Assembly: GCA_027365055.1 (NCBI GenBank)
Contig: DAHXOD010000006.1
Coordinates: 1-34,226 of the forward strand
Source of the DNA: a bacterium
Lineage (GTDB): Bacteria; Actinomycetota; Acidimicrobiia; Acidimicrobiales; RAAP-2
Length of the DNA stretch: 34,226 nt
Reading direction: 5' to 3'
Shown one piece after another: positions 6,103 through 15,374 of this stretch. The notes under the pieces were generated by a model, which saw only the letters and a list, made by a program, of their open reading frames with translations, was not told the DNA's origin and made no database searches. The translations under genes and the position numbers were made by a program. Within the stretch, counting starts at the first letter, position 1; each line of letters starts with the position of its first letter.

Positions 6103-6711
6103 GTGAGCAGACGGGTGGTCATCGCCGAAGACGAAGCGATCATCAGGCTCGACCTGAAGGAGATCCTCCAGGACGAGGGGTACGACGTCGTCGGCGAGAC
6201 GGGACGGGGTGACGAGGCCGTTGAGCTGGTGCGGTCCCACCAACCCGACCTGGTGATCCTGGACGTGAAGATGCCCGGTGCGGACGGCCTGTCAGCGGCA
6301 CGGTCCATCCGGGATCTGGGCGGCAAGGTGGCGGTCCTGATCCTGACCGCGTTCAGCCAGCGGAACCTGATCGACGAGGCGAGGGACGCCGGGGTGGTGG
6401 CGTATCTGGTCAAGCCGTTCCAGCGGGCGGAGCTGGTGCCGGCGATCGACCGGGCCGTCACCCGCTGCGAACAGGAGTGGGCGATCGACGCCGAAGTGAC
6501 CACGGCCTCTGCCGTGGGCAACGCACTGCCGTCGGCAGAGGACAAGCTCGAGACGCGCCGGATGGTCGACAGTGCAAAGAGCCGGCTCATGGAGCAACAC
6601 GGACTGGAGGAGTCGGACGCCTTCGCGTTCATCCAACGGACCGCGATGGGACAGCGCACCCGGATGATCGAGATCGCCCGCCAGGTGCTCGAGGGATCGC
6701 TTGCCCCGTAA
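6103..6711 (+). CDS. pdtaR: ANTAR-domain response regulator (PdtaR-like)
   Basis: The 202 residues carry an N-terminal receiver domain (about 1-125). It has the acidic pair in VIAEDEA, phospho-acceptor Asp about 54 in LVILDVKMPG, Thr in LILTAFS and Lys in LVKPFQ. The C-terminal ANTAR domain (about 135-195) contains SRLMEQHGLEESDAFAFIQRTAMGQRTRM, which matches the RNA-binding three-helix pattern with its conserved aromatic and Ala residues. In mycobacteria the homologue Rv1626, phosphorylated by PdtaS, binds RNA hairpins and prevents termination; that function is inferred here. The start is GTG 6103 behind a strong GAGGAGAGG. No histidine kinase is in the window. Its last codons overlap the polA start. 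The adjacency to polA and rpsA matches the mycobacterial order. Confidence 0.92.
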   Translation: MSRRVVIAEDEAIIRLDLKEILQDEGYDVVGETGRGDEAVELVRSHQPDLVILDVKMPGADGLSAARSIRDLGGKVAVLILTAFSQRNLIDEARDAGVVAYLVKPFQRAELVPAIDRAVTRCEQEWAIDAEVTTASAVGNALPSAEDKLETRRMVDSAKSRLMEQHGLEESDAFAFIQRTAMGQRTRMIEIARQVLEGSLAP

Positions 6712-9574
6712 AGCGGAAGGCCCGGTTCCGGCCGGTGGACCGCCAGGTCCACTGATCCTGTTGGACGGGATGTCCCTTGCGTTCCGGGCATACTTCGCGC
6801 TGCCGGCCGATCTCTCCACCAGTGACGGCGTCGTCACCAATGCCGTCCACGGGTTTGCTTCGATGCTGGTGAACTTGGTCCGGGACCAGCGTCCCGCCGG
6901 CCTGGCCGTCGCCTTCGACCTTCCCGGTGGGACCTTCCGGGACGACCTGGTGGACGAGTACAAGGGCGGACGGGCCGAGACACCCGAAGACCTGCTGCCC
7001 CAGTTCGACATGATCCGGTCCCTGGTGGGCTCTCTGGCGATCCCGGTGATCGACGCCCCCCGGTTCGAGGCCGACGACGTGCTCGCCACGTTGGCGACCC
7101 AGGCGCGCGATCGAGCGCAACCGGTGATCGTGGTCACTGGGGACCGCGATGCATTTCAGCTGGTCGAGGATCCCTACATCCGCGTGCTCTACAACCGCCG
7201 GGGCGTGAGCGACTACGCCCTGTACGACGAGGCCGGGATCGTGGAGCGTACCGGGGTACGGCCTGGGGACTACCCCTTGCTGGCATCCTTGCGAGGAGAC
7301 CCTTCGGACAACCTCCCCGGGGTGCCCGGGGTGGGGGAGAAGACTGCCGCCAAACTGGTCAACGAGTACGGAGACCTGGAGACCCTGTACGCGCATCTCG
7401 ACGCGCTCTCGCCCAAGCTGCGTGAGAACCTGGCTGCGCATCGCGAGCGCGTGCTGAAGAACGCCGAGGTCATCCCGTTGGTCCGGGATGTCTCGATCGA
7501 TGTCGGGGTCGAGGAATTGACCCTCGGTGGCTGGGACGAGGAGACAGCCCGCCAGTGCTTCGCCGAGCTCGAGCTGCGCACGCTGTGGACCAAGTTCCGA
7601 GATCTGATGCGAGACGGGCGCTTCGGGACACCGTCGGCCACCCCGTCGCCGGGCGCGGCGCCGGGCGGGGGGGCCGGCCCCGCGGACCCCCCTGGCGGTG
7701 TGGTGGCCGAACCAGACTGGCTGGTCGCTCCCGAGGTGGTGGTGCCCGAGACACCGGAACAGGCCGTCGCCGCACTCGATGCCCTGGAGGCAGGCGTGCG
7801 GGCGGCGACCGGGGTGGTCGCGTCGGCCGCCCGGTGGGCGGGGACACCGGGCCGTTCGGCAGTGCGGTCGCTGACGTTGGCCGCCGAAGCATCCGGTCCG
7901 GCCGTTCACCTGACCGGATCCGAGCAGTCCGATGACCCGGACGGGCTTGTGGCCGGCCTCGTCGGGAATGCGACGGTGCGGTCCCGGCTGGCGGTGCTGC
8001 TGGGCGCCGGCGGCGTCGGGGTCGTCGGGCACGACGTCAAGGAGCTGATGCGGGTCCTGTTGCCGGTCGGGGTGGATATCACTGGGTTGTCGATGGACAC
8101 GGCGGTGGCGGCGTACCTCCTCGACCCCTCGGTCGACCGGTACCGGGTCGCCGACCTGGCCCGGAACTATCTCGGGGTGGTCATCGAAGACGAGACGGGC
8201 CCTCCGGGTCAGGGCACCTTCGCTCTCGAGGAGGAGGACGACCGTCAGCTGGAGTCCGGACCGCGGCATGATGCGCTGGCCGCCGCCCGCCTGGTCGCCG
8301 TGCTCGGGCGGCTCCGTCGACCCCTCGAAGAGGCGCTCTCGGCCGTCGAGGAGCGCACCCTGCACGACACGGTGGAACGACCGCTGGTCCGGGTGCTCGC
8401 CCGCATGGAGGTCGCGGGCGTCCCGGTCGACCGGGAGGTCCTGCGGTCGATCGCCGCCGGTCTGGTCGACGAGTGTCGATCGCTCGAAGGGACCATCCAG
8501 GAGCTGGCCGGGTTCACGTTCAACGTCAATTCGGTGCCCCAGCTCCGAGACGTCCTCTACACCCGCTTGTCGCTCACCCCGGTGCGCAAAACCAAGACCG
8601 GCTTCTCCACCGATGCCCGGACCCTCGAGCAGCTTCGGGGCCAGCACCCCATCATCGACGCGCTGCTCCGATACCGGGAGATCGAGAAGCTGCGTTCGAC
8701 CTACGGTGAGAGCCTGGCCGCGGAGGTGGCTTCCGACGGTCGGATCCATGCCACCTTCCGTCAGACCGTGGCCCGCACCGGCCGGCTCTCCTCCGACCGT
8801 CCGAACCTCCACAACATCCCGGTGCGCACGGACGAAGGACGACGCTTCCGCGAGGCGTTCGTGCCGTCGCCCGGTCGCAGCCTGCTGGTGGCCGACTACG
8901 ACCAGGTGGAGCTGCGTGCGATCGCCCACCTGTCCGGAGATCCCGGCCTGACCGCCGCGTTCGAGGCGGGTGAGGACATCCACCGGACCGTGGCGTCCCG
9001 AGTGTTCGGCGTCGACCGGGAAGCGGTCACCGCTCAGCAGCGGTCGACGGCGAAAATGGTGTCCTACGGGCTTGCCTACGGGATGGAGGCGTACGGGCTG
9101 TCTCAGCGGCTGGGGATCCCCGTCGACGAGGCACAGGGGATCCTCGAAGCATTCTTCGCCGCATTCCCCGCGGTTCGCCAGCACATGGACGACGCGGTGG
9201 CCAGCGCCCGCAAGACCGGCTTCACTGTGACCGAGTACGGCCGACGCCGCCCGCTCCCCGACTTGGCGTCGTCCAGCTACCAGGTCCGCCAGGCGGCTGA
9301 GCGGCAGGCGATGAACGCCGGCATCCAGGGTCTGGCCGCCGACCTGTTCAAGATCGCCCTGGTTCGCCTCGACGCGGCGCTCGAGCAAGGGGGGTTCCGC
9401 TCCGTCCTGGTGCTTCAGGTCCACGACGAGGTGATGGTCGACGTCGATCCCGAAGAGTCCGACGCGGTGGCCCGGTTGACCGAGGAGGCCCTGGTCGGCG
9501 CGGCGGCGTTGCGGGTGCCGCTGAAGGTGGCAATGTCCTGGGGCTCGTCGTGGGCGGCGGCCAAAGGCGGGTAG
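6701..9574 (+). CDS. polA: DNA polymerase I
   Basis: The 957-residue protein fills gaps in repair and removes RNA primers. The 5' nuclease domain (about 1-300) shows FEADDVLATLA, VTGDRDAFQLV and the helix-hairpin-helix GVPGVGEKTAAKLV. The central 3'-5' exonuclease-like domain (about 330-530) lacks the exo I Asp-x-Glu metal site, although an exo II/III-like remnant (HDVKELMRVL; DTAVAAYLLD) remains, so proofreading is probably absent, as in other actinobacterial PolA. The polymerase domain (about 560-957) has ARTGRLSS, DYDQVELRAIAHLSGD, the O-helix KMVSYGLAYG and LQVHDEVMVD. The start is TTG 6701, overlapping the pdtaR end, with GAGGGA 4 nt upstream. No later start precedes the first conserved strand LILLDGMSLAFRA except internal codons. 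Confidence 0.97.
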   Translation: MPRKAEGPVPAGGPPGPLILLDGMSLAFRAYFALPADLSTSDGVVTNAVHGFASMLVNLVRDQRPAGLAVAFDLPGGTFRDDLVDEYKGGRAETPEDLLPQFDMIRSLVGSLAIPVIDAPRFEADDVLATLATQARDRAQPVIVVTGDRDAFQLVEDPYIRVLYNRRGVSDYALYDEAGIVERTGVRPGDYPLLASLRGDPSDNLPGVPGVGEKTAAKLVNEYGDLETLYAHLDALSPKLRENLAAHRERVLKNAEVIPLVRDVSIDVGVEELTLGGWDEETARQCFAELELRTLWTKFRDLMRDGRFGTPSATPSPGAAPGGGAGPADPPGGVVAEPDWLVAPEVVVPETPEQAVAALDALEAGVRAATGVVASAARWAGTPGRSAVRSLTLAAEASGPAVHLTGSEQSDDPDGLVAGLVGNATVRSRLAVLLGAGGVGVVGHDVKELMRVLLPVGVDITGLSMDTAVAAYLLDPSVDRYRVADLARNYLGVVIEDETGPPGQGTFALEEEDDRQLESGPRHDALAAARLVAVLGRLRRPLEEALSAVEERTLHDTVERPLVRVLARMEVAGVPVDREVLRSIAAGLVDECRSLEGTIQELAGFTFNVNSVPQLRDVLYTRLSLTPVRKTKTGFSTDARTLEQLRGQHPIIDALLRYREIEKLRSTYGESLAAEVASDGRIHATFRQTVARTGRLSSDRPNLHNIPVRTDEGRRFREAFVPSPGRSLLVADYDQVELRAIAHLSGDPGLTAAFEAGEDIHRTVASRVFGVDREAVTAQQRSTAKMVSYGLAYGMEAYGLSQRLGIPVDEAQGILEAFFAAFPAVRQHMDDAVASARKTGFTVTEYGRRRPLPDLASSSYQVRQAAERQAMNAGIQGLAADLFKIALVRLDAALEQGGFRSVLVLQVHDEVMVDVDPEESDAVARLTEEALVGAAALRVPLKVAMSWGSSWAAAKGG

Positions 9575-9669
9575 CATGGTCAGTCGGCCACCGCGGCGTG
9601 GTCGAGCAGTTGGGTTCCGCGGCCGAACGTGCCGCAGGAGCCTCGTCCGGAAAGCGAGCGACCTACTTC

Positions 9670-11175
9670 ATGTCTGACCTGTTGGCAGTACCCGGGGGAC
9701 CAGCTCTCCTCTCACCCGAGGCGATGGGCCACTTCGACGAGGACGGGGTCTACGTCCCCCGCTCGATCACCGAGGACGACCTCGGCGGGTCGTCCCTCGA
9801 AGACGCGATGGTCGGCACCATCGTGGAGTTCGAGGACGGTGACCTGGTGCACGGAACCGTCGTGAAGATCGATCGCGACGAAGTGCTTCTCGACATCGGG
9901 TTCAAGTCCGAGGGCGTGGTACCGGTCCGTGAACTGTCGATCCGCAACGACGTGGATCCGTCGGAGATCGTCACGCTGGGCGAGGCGATCGAGGCCCTGG
10001 TCCTCCAGAAGGAGGACAAGGAGGGTCGCCTGATCCTCTCGAAGAAGCGTGCCCAGTACGAGCGGGCCTGGGGTACCATCGAACAGCTGAAGGAAGCCGG
10101 TGAGATGGTCACCGGACCGGTGATCGAGGTGGTCAAGGGTGGATTGATCGTCGATATCGGCCTGCGCGGGTTTCTGCCGGCGTCGTTGGTGGAGCTGCGC
10201 CGGGTGCGCGAGCTGCAGCCCTACGTGGGGCGCACCATCGAAGCGAAGATCATCGAGCTCGATCGCAACCGCAACAACGTGGTCCTCTCGCGCCGGGCCT
10301 GGCTCGAGGAGACCCAGAAGGAGCAGCGGGGCGAGTTCCTCGAGAACCTCAAGCCGGGCGAGCGCCGGAGGGGAACCGTCTCGTCGGTGGTCAATTTCGG
10401 CGCCTTCGTCGACCTCGGCGGCATGGACGGCCTGGTTCACGTGTCGGAGCTGTCGTGGAAGCACGTCGACCACCCCTCGTCGGTGGTGGCCGTCGGGGAC
10501 GAGATCGAGGTCGAGGTGCTCGATGTCGATCTGTCCAAGGAGCGGATCAGCCTGTCGCTCAAGGCCACCCAGACCGACCCCTGGCAAGAGTTCGCCAATT
10601 CCCACCAGGTCGGTGAGCTGGTGTACGGGCGGATCACCAAGCTGGTGCCGTTCGGCTCGTTCGTGCAGGTGGGCGACGGTATCGAGGGATTGGTGCACAT
10701 CTCCGAGATGGCGGTGCATCACGTCGACCTTCCGGAGCAGGTCGTGAGTCCCGGCGAGGAGCTGTGGGTGAAGATCATCGACATCGACCTCCAACGCCGG
10801 CGGATCAGCCTGTCGATCAAGCAGGCCGCCGAGGGTGGCGAGGTCTCCGAGGAGTACCGCGAGGCGTTCGGGGAGCATGCCTACGACGCGGAGGGCAATT
10901 ACATCGGCCCCTTCGACTACACCGAGTCCGAGTTCACCCCCGAAACGGAGGCGCAGGCGGCGTGGGCCGACTTTGTCGTCGAGCACGGAACCGGCGAGGC
11001 GCCGGCCGCCGAAGCAGCGCCGGCCCCCGAAGCAGCGCCGGCCCCCGAAGCAGCGCCTGTGGCCGAAGCAGCGCCTGTGGCCGAAGCAGCGTCGGCCCCC
11101 GAAGCAGCGCCGGCCACGGCAGCAGCGCCGGCCCCGGAAGCAGCGTCCGCTGAGGCGGCTCCCGGGGAGGGCTGA
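9670..11175 (+). CDS. rpsA: 30S ribosomal protein S1
   Basis: The 501 residues contain four S1 RNA-binding domains, the actinobacterial form. They start near DGDLVHGTVVKIDRDEVLLDIG, GEMVTGPVIEVVKGGLIVDIG, GERRRGTVSSVVNFGAFVDLGG and GELVYGRITKLVPFGSFVQVGD. S1 unwinds and docks mRNA on the 30S subunit. The C-terminal tail (about residues 440-501) is a low-complexity Ala/Pro/Glu repeat encoded by an 18-bp minisatellite. I chose ATG 9670 because homologous N-termini begin near there; the ORF track start at 9550 lies inside polA. An in-frame GTG at 9598 is an alternative. A -10-like TAGCAT (9572-9577) overlaps the polA stop and may give rpsA its own transcript. Confidence 0.95.
   Translation: MSDLLAVPGGPALLSPEAMGHFDEDGVYVPRSITEDDLGGSSLEDAMVGTIVEFEDGDLVHGTVVKIDRDEVLLDIGFKSEGVVPVRELSIRNDVDPSEIVTLGEAIEALVLQKEDKEGRLILSKKRAQYERAWGTIEQLKEAGEMVTGPVIEVVKGGLIVDIGLRGFLPASLVELRRVRELQPYVGRTIEAKIIELDRNRNNVVLSRRAWLEETQKEQRGEFLENLKPGERRRGTVSSVVNFGAFVDLGGMDGLVHVSELSWKHVDHPSSVVAVGDEIEVEVLDVDLSKERISLSLKATQTDPWQEFANSHQVGELVYGRITKLVPFGSFVQVGDGIEGLVHISEMAVHHVDLPEQVVSPGEELWVKIIDIDLQRRRISLSIKQAAEGGEVSEEYREAFGEHAYDAEGNYIGPFDYTESEFTPETEAQAAWADFVVEHGTGEAPAAEAAPAPEAAPAPEAAPVAEAAPVAEAASAPEAAPATAAAPAPEAASAEAAPGEG
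11011..11154 (+). repeat. 18-bp coding minisatellite in the rpsA tail
   Basis: There are eight contiguous 18-bp units based on GAAGCAGCGCCGGCCCCC. They encode EAAPAP, with variants EAAPVA, EASAP and AAAPAP. Units start at 11011, 11029, 11047, 11065, 11083, 11101, 11119 and 11137. The period keeps the frame, so copy-number change would alter only the length of the disordered S1 tail. Confidence 0.95.
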
Positions 11176-11186
11176 CCACTTCTAAC

Positions 11187-11220
11187 GCTGACCGGTCGGC
11201 GGGGGTTTGCGCCGGTCAGC
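11187..11220. terminator. Terminator-like hairpin between convergent rpsA and dpp operon
   Basis: GCTGACCGG (11187-11195) pairs perfectly with CCGGTCAGC (11212-11220) across a 16-nt loop. It lies 11 nt after the rpsA stop and 49 nt before the 3' end of the convergent ABC operon. There is no T-tract on either strand, so termination is plausible but not certain. Confidence 0.6.
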
Positions 11221-11269
11221 GCGGCACGTGGCGACGGCGCATGTCTCGGCGACGGGACTCGTTCGGAGA

Positions 11270-12313
11270 TCAGACGGTGGTCGCCGCCGGCCGTTCGGGC
11301 ACGGGAGACAGCTGGCGCAGAGGGAAGTGGCAGGCCACTTGGTGGCCGGGAGAGACCTCGCGCAACGGCGGTTCCTCCGAAGCGCACCGATCCTGGACGT
11401 AGGGACACCGGGTCCGGAACCGGCAGCCCGAAGGGGGGTTGAGCGGGGACGGGAGCTCCCCGGTCAGCGGTTCGTGGGTGGAGACATGCTCGGGGTCGGG
11501 CTCGGGGATCGACGCCATCAGGGCTTCGGTGTAGGGATGGGCCGGTGAACGGTAGAGGTCGTCGGAGTCGGCCAGTTCGACCAGCTTGCCCAGGTACATC
11601 ACCGCGACCCGGTCGCTGACGTTCTTCACCACGGCCAGGTCGTGAGCGATGAACACCATGGTGAGGCCGAAGGCGGCTTTGAGGTCGGCGAGCAGGTTGA
11701 GGATCTGAGCCTGCACGGAGACGTCGAGCGCCGAGACCGGTTCGTCGCAGATCAACATGGAGGGCTTGGCCATCAGCGCCCGGGCGATGCTGATCCGTTG
11801 GCACTGACCCCCGGAAAACTCTTGGGGCCGCCGGTCCCCGGCGGTGTCGGGATCGATCCCGACCGACTCGAGCATCGAGCGCACCTGCGCGGCACGCTCC
11901 TCCGCGGATCCGGTCCCCCAGATGGCCAGGGGCTCGGCCACGATGTCGCGGATGCGCCGACGGGGATTGAGCGAGGAGATCGGATCCTGAAAGATCATCT
12001 GGATCCGGGTGCGGGTCTTGCGGAGCTCGCGCTTGGAGAGGCGTCCAAGATCCTGTCCCTGGAACCGCACCGATCCGGAGGTGGCGGGTTGCACCTGTAC
12101 GAGGGCGCGCCCGGTCGTGGTCTTTCCGCAGCCGGACTCGCCGACCAGGCCGAGCGTCTCACCCGTCCTCACCTCGAAGCTGATGTCCGAGACCGCTTGG
12201 ACCCGCTCCTTCCCGGATCGGAACTCGACCACCAGATGCTCGACTTCGAGCATCACCGGGGCCTCGGCGGCGGATCCAGCGTTCGTTCCAGGGGTCGCGG
12301 CGGGACCGGTCAT
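11270..12313 (-). CDS. Oligopeptide/dipeptide ABC transporter ATP-binding protein (DppF/OppF type)
   Basis: The 347 residues start at ATG 12313, which overlaps the previous ATPase stop in ATGA; the ORF-track extension to 12421 is a shadow. Motifs are Walker A GESGCGKTT, Q-loop FQDPISSLNP, signature FSGGQCQRISIARAL (with Cys-Gln where the usual sequence is LSGGQRQR), Walker B LICDEPVSALDV and switch His in IAHDL. The C-terminal oligopeptide-type extension has the CRFRTRCPYVQDRC cysteine cluster, which in this family can bind an Fe-S cluster. It is the last gene of the operon and pairs with the upstream DppD-like subunit to power import through the two permeases. Confidence 0.92.
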   Translation of the reverse strand: MTGPAATPGTNAGSAAEAPVMLEVEHLVVEFRSGKERVQAVSDISFEVRTGETLGLVGESGCGKTTTGRALVQVQPATSGSVRFQGQDLGRLSKRELRKTRTRIQMIFQDPISSLNPRRRIRDIVAEPLAIWGTGSAEERAAQVRSMLESVGIDPDTAGDRRPQEFSGGQCQRISIARALMAKPSMLICDEPVSALDVSVQAQILNLLADLKAAFGLTMVFIAHDLAVVKNVSDRVAVMYLGKLVELADSDDLYRSPAHPYTEALMASIPEPDPEHVSTHEPLTGELPSPLNPPSGCRFRTRCPYVQDRCASEEPPLREVSPGHQVACHFPLRQLSPVPERPAATTV

Positions 12314-13440
12314 GACGCGGGAGCCTCGACGGCGTTGTTGGGTGCCCCGTTGGTGGTGAGGGTCACCGGCTGGCCCGATCCGCTCGGCCCGGAAGGGACG
12401 CCGTCGACCAGGGGGAACCAACAGGCGAACAGGTGATCAGGCGAACCGGCGGTGCGCAACGGTGGGTCGGCCTCCCGGCACTTGTCCTGGACGTAGGGGC
12501 ACCGGGGCGAGAACCGGCAACCGGTGGGGGGGTGGATCAGATCGGGAGGTCTGCCTCCGATGGCCCGGAGCCGGGTGCCGCTCGGATCGGACAGCCGAGG
12601 GATGGAGTCCATCAGGGCTCGCGTGTAGGGCATGCGGGTGTGGGCGAACAGGGTCCGGGTGGGTGCCCGCTCGACGATCCTCCCGGCGTACATCACCGCG
12701 ATGTCGTCGGCCCGTTTGGCCACCACGCCCAGGTCGTGGGTGACCAGAATGACCGCCATGTGGCGTTCCTGTTGCATCGCGGCCAGCAGATCGAGGATCT
12801 GGGCTTGGACGGTGACGTCGAGCCCGGTGGTGGGCTCGTCCGCCAGCACCAGGCGCGGGGCGCAGGCGAGCGCGATGGCGATCATCACCCGCTGACGCAT
12901 GCCGCCGGAGAGCTGAAAGGGGTAGGACCGGATCCGTTGCTCGGGGGAGGGGATCCCCACCGACCGGAGGAGCTCGATGGCGGTGGCGGTCGCCTCCTTC
13001 CGATCCATCTTCAGATGGAGGCGTAGCGACTCGGTGATCTGACGCCCGATCCGGACCACCGGGTTGAGGGCGGTCATCGGATCCTGGAAGATCATGCTGA
13101 GCTGCGCACCCCATACCTGGCGGAGCTGGGCCGGCTCCATGGCGGTGAGGTCGTGACCGGCGAACCGGACGGTCCCACTGCGGAGCACGTCACGGGCGGG
13201 GAGCAGGCCCATGATCGAGCGCGACAGCACGGTCTTGCCCGACCCCGACTCGCCCACCACCCCGAGCGTCTGTCCCCGGTTGACGGTGAGGGAGACCCGG
13301 TCGACCGCGTGGACGGTCCCTCGCGTCGTCCGGAACGACGTGACGAGGTCCTCCACCTCCAACAGCGGATCGGCCAGGTCGCTCACGTCGGGGAAGTGGA
13401 GGGTGCCGGCGTTTCCTCTCCCAGCGGTGGGCCTGATCAC
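12310..13440 (-). CDS. Oligopeptide/dipeptide ABC transporter ATP-binding protein (DppD/OppD type)
   Basis: The 376 residues start at GTG 13440, within GTGA overlapping the permease stop. It has Walker [19 protein letters not shown], signature [15 protein letters not shown], Walker [14 protein letters not shown] and THDLGVV. The C-terminal [14 protein letters not shown] oligopeptide-family cysteine motif is present. It forms a heterodimeric ATPase with the following DppF-like protein. The N-terminal 25 residues before [12 protein letters not shown] are poorly conserved, so translation could begin later at the GTG of VSDLADPL. The order SBP-permease-permease-ATPase-ATPase is the classic dpp/opp arrangement. 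Confidence 0.92.
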   Translation of the reverse strand: MIRPTAGRGNAGTLHFPDVSDLADPLLEVEDLVTSFRTTRGTVHAVDRVSLTVNRGQTLGVVGESGSGKTVLSRSIMGLLPARDVLRSGTVRFAGHDLTAMEPAQLRQVWGAQLSMIFQDPMTALNPVVRIGRQITESLRLHLKMDRKEATATAIELLRSVGIPSPEQRIRSYPFQLSGGMRQRVMIAIALACAPRLVLADEPTTGLDVTVQAQILDLLAAMQQERHMAVILVTHDLGVVAKRADDIAVMYAGRIVERAPTRTLFAHTRMPYTRALMDSIPRLSDPSGTRLRAIGGRPPDLIHPPTGCRFSPRCPYVQDKCREADPPLRTAGSPDHLFACWFPLVDGVPSGPSGSGQPVTLTTNGAPNNAVEAPAS

Positions 13441-14396
13441 AGGAGCCCCTCCCGCACGTCGAAGCGTTGCCGCAGCCGGTCACCGATCAGGTTGATGGAG
13501 AGTAGCAACAGAAACATGGCGAGGGCCGGCCACATCAGGATGTAGGGGTTGGTGCTGAGGTTGCCGTTCGACGTGCCCTCCGAGATGATGTTCCCCCACG
13601 ACGGGGTGGGGAGGGCCACGGAAAGGCCGAGGAAGGCCAGGGAGCCTTCGAGGACGATGACACCGGCCACCGCGATCAGCCCGAACGCCACCGCCACCGG
13701 GATCACGTTCGGGAGGATCTCCTTGAAGACGATGCGGGTGCTGGTGGCGCCCAGGGTCCGTGCCGCCACGACGAAGTCCCGGTTGGCGTACGCCAACGAC
13801 GAGGCCCGGACCACCCGGAACAGGACCGGGATGGTGGCTACGCCGATGATGATGGTGATCTTCGCCAGGGTCTGACCCCAGAAGGCGACGATGGCGATGA
13901 CCGCCACGATGGCCGGGAACGCCAGGATGACGAAGGAGGCGGCATTCAAAACGATGTCCAATTTGCCGCCCCGGAATCCCGAGATGAGGCCGAGCGTCCC
14001 ACCGATGGCCATGCCGATGCCTACCGCCCCGAACCCGACCACCAGCGAGACCCGGGCTCCGTAGATGATCCGGCTGAGGAGGTCTCGGCCCAGATCGTCG
14101 GTGCCCAGCAGATGGTGGAGGCTGGGACCGACGTTGATGGCCGCATAGTTCTGGAGGTTCGGGTTGGGGAGGGGCAGCAGGTTGGCGATGACGGCCAGGA
14201 GCACCACCAGGCCGACCCAGCCGAGCGCCAGCCAGAACAGGAGGCCGAGCGGCCGCCGGGCCAGCGCCTCGTCGGTCTCGGGCGCTGGTTCCTGGCGCAT
14301 CACTACCATCTCGTCGACGGCGGCCTGACCGGGGAACGTGTCGGTGGGCAACGTCTGTCCCGAGCCGGTGGATCGGAGCTCGCGGTCGTCAGGCAT
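13437..14396 (-). CDS. Oligopeptide/dipeptide ABC transporter permease (DppC/OppC type)
   Basis: The 319-residue inner-membrane protein has an N-terminal cytosolic stretch of about 50 residues and then about six hydrophobic helices (first LGLLFWLALGWVGLVVLLAVIA). The characteristic N-terminal LLGTDDLGRDLLSRIIYGARVSL identifies the C-type permease. The EAA loop is AARTLGATSTRIVFKEILPN. The start is ATG 14396, only 3 nt after the preceding permease stop, with GGGAG 7 nt upstream inside that gene. The long, charged N-terminus is somewhat more extended than average. It works with the DppB-like permease to form the channel. Confidence 0.93.
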   Translation of the reverse strand: MPDDRELRSTGSGQTLPTDTFPGQAAVDEMVVMRQEPAPETDEALARRPLGLLFWLALGWVGLVVLLAVIANLLPLPNPNLQNYAAINVGPSLHHLLGTDDLGRDLLSRIIYGARVSLVVGFGAVGIGMAIGGTLGLISGFRGGKLDIVLNAASFVILAFPAIVAVIAIVAFWGQTLAKITIIIGVATIPVLFRVVRASSLAYANRDFVVAARTLGATSTRIVFKEILPNVIPVAVAFGLIAVAGVIVLEGSLAFLGLSVALPTPSWGNIISEGTSNGNLSTNPYILMWPALAMFLLLLSINLIGDRLRQRFDVREGLL

Positions 14397-14399
14397 GGG

Positions 14400-15344
14400 T
14401 CACTCCCGGGTCACTCGTGGATCGACCACCGTGAAGAGGAAGTCGACGATGAACTGCAGCACGACATAGGCGATAGCGACGACCAGAGCGATGCCCTGGA
14501 TGACCAGGTAGTCGCGTTGCTGGACGGCCACGACGATCGAGTAGCCCAGGCCGTTCATGGCGAAGAGGTACTCGACGATGAACGTGCCGGCCAGCAGGGC
14601 ACCGATGTTGACGCCGGCCGCCGCCATCAGGGAGAAGGTGGACGGCCGGAAAGCGTGGCGCATCATGATGTAGCGGTTGGAGAGGCCCTTGGAACGGGCC
14701 ATGGTGATGAAGTCTTCTTGGAGGGTGCTGATCAGGTCCGACCGGAGGAGCCGGTAGTAGACGGCGATCGAGGCCGCGGTCAGCGCCAGCCCCGGAAGGA
14801 TCATGTCGTGGATGTTGGTGGCCGGGTCGGTGGTGAACGAGGTGTAGCCGGTCGCCGGGAACCACTTCAGGGCTACGGCGAAGACGGCCACGAAGACCGG
14901 GGCGATCACGAACGGGGGCAGGGCGAGCAACCCGAACGTCCCGGTGGTCGCTACGTTGTCCACCGGGCGGTTGGGGCGCCGGGCGGTGAACAGCGCCAGC
15001 GGGATCGCCACCGCGAACGCCACCACCTGGGACACGATGATGAGCTCCAGGTCGATGGGGAACCCGGTGGCGATGATGTGGCCGACCGACTCGTGGGTGA
15101 CGTAGGACTCGCCGAGGTTGCCGCTGAAGACGTGGCTGATCCAGATCCAGTACTGCTGGTAGAGGGGCTTGTTCAGCCCGAGCTGGGCGAGGAGCAGGGC
15201 GCGGTTGTGGGCGGTGTCGTTGGGACCCAGGATGACCACCGTCGGATCCCCCGGGAGGAGGTGCACCAGAAGGAACACCAGGATCGAGATGATGAACCCG
15301 ACGACGACCAGTTGCCCCAGTCGCTTGGCGAGGTAGGCGAGCAT
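14400..15344 (-). CDS. Oligopeptide/dipeptide ABC transporter permease (DppB/OppB type)
   Basis: The 314 residues have about six transmembrane helices. The N-terminus MLAYLAKRLGQLVVVGFIISILVFLLVHLLPGDP is diagnostic of the B-type permease. The EAA loop reads TMARSKGLSNRYIMMRHAFRPS and the C-terminus ends with a hydrophobic helix and DPRVTRE. The signature LGLNKPLYQQYWIWISHVFSGNLGES is also typical. It follows the binding-protein gene by 30 nt and precedes the DppC-like gene by 3 nt. The substrate (dipeptide, oligopeptide, nickel or a sugar) cannot be decided from the permease sequence. Confidence 0.93.
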   Translation of the reverse strand: MLAYLAKRLGQLVVVGFIISILVFLLVHLLPGDPTVVILGPNDTAHNRALLLAQLGLNKPLYQQYWIWISHVFSGNLGESYVTHESVGHIIATGFPIDLELIIVSQVVAFAVAIPLALFTARRPNRPVDNVATTGTFGLLALPPFVIAPVFVAVFAVALKWFPATGYTSFTTDPATNIHDMILPGLALTAASIAVYYRLLRSDLISTLQEDFITMARSKGLSNRYIMMRHAFRPSTFSLMAAAGVNIGALLAGTFIVEYLFAMNGLGYSIVVAVQQRDYLVIQGIALVVAIAYVVLQFIVDFLFTVVDPRVTRE

Positions 15345-15374
15345 GTGTGCGTGGCTCGGGCCGGTTCCCGGTGC

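Noticed and set aside
6629-9577. 982-aa ORF antisense to polA
   Set aside because: It lies wholly opposite a gene with full domain evidence. The sequence is His/Gly/Arg/Gln-rich, typical of the reverse complement of high-GC coding DNA.
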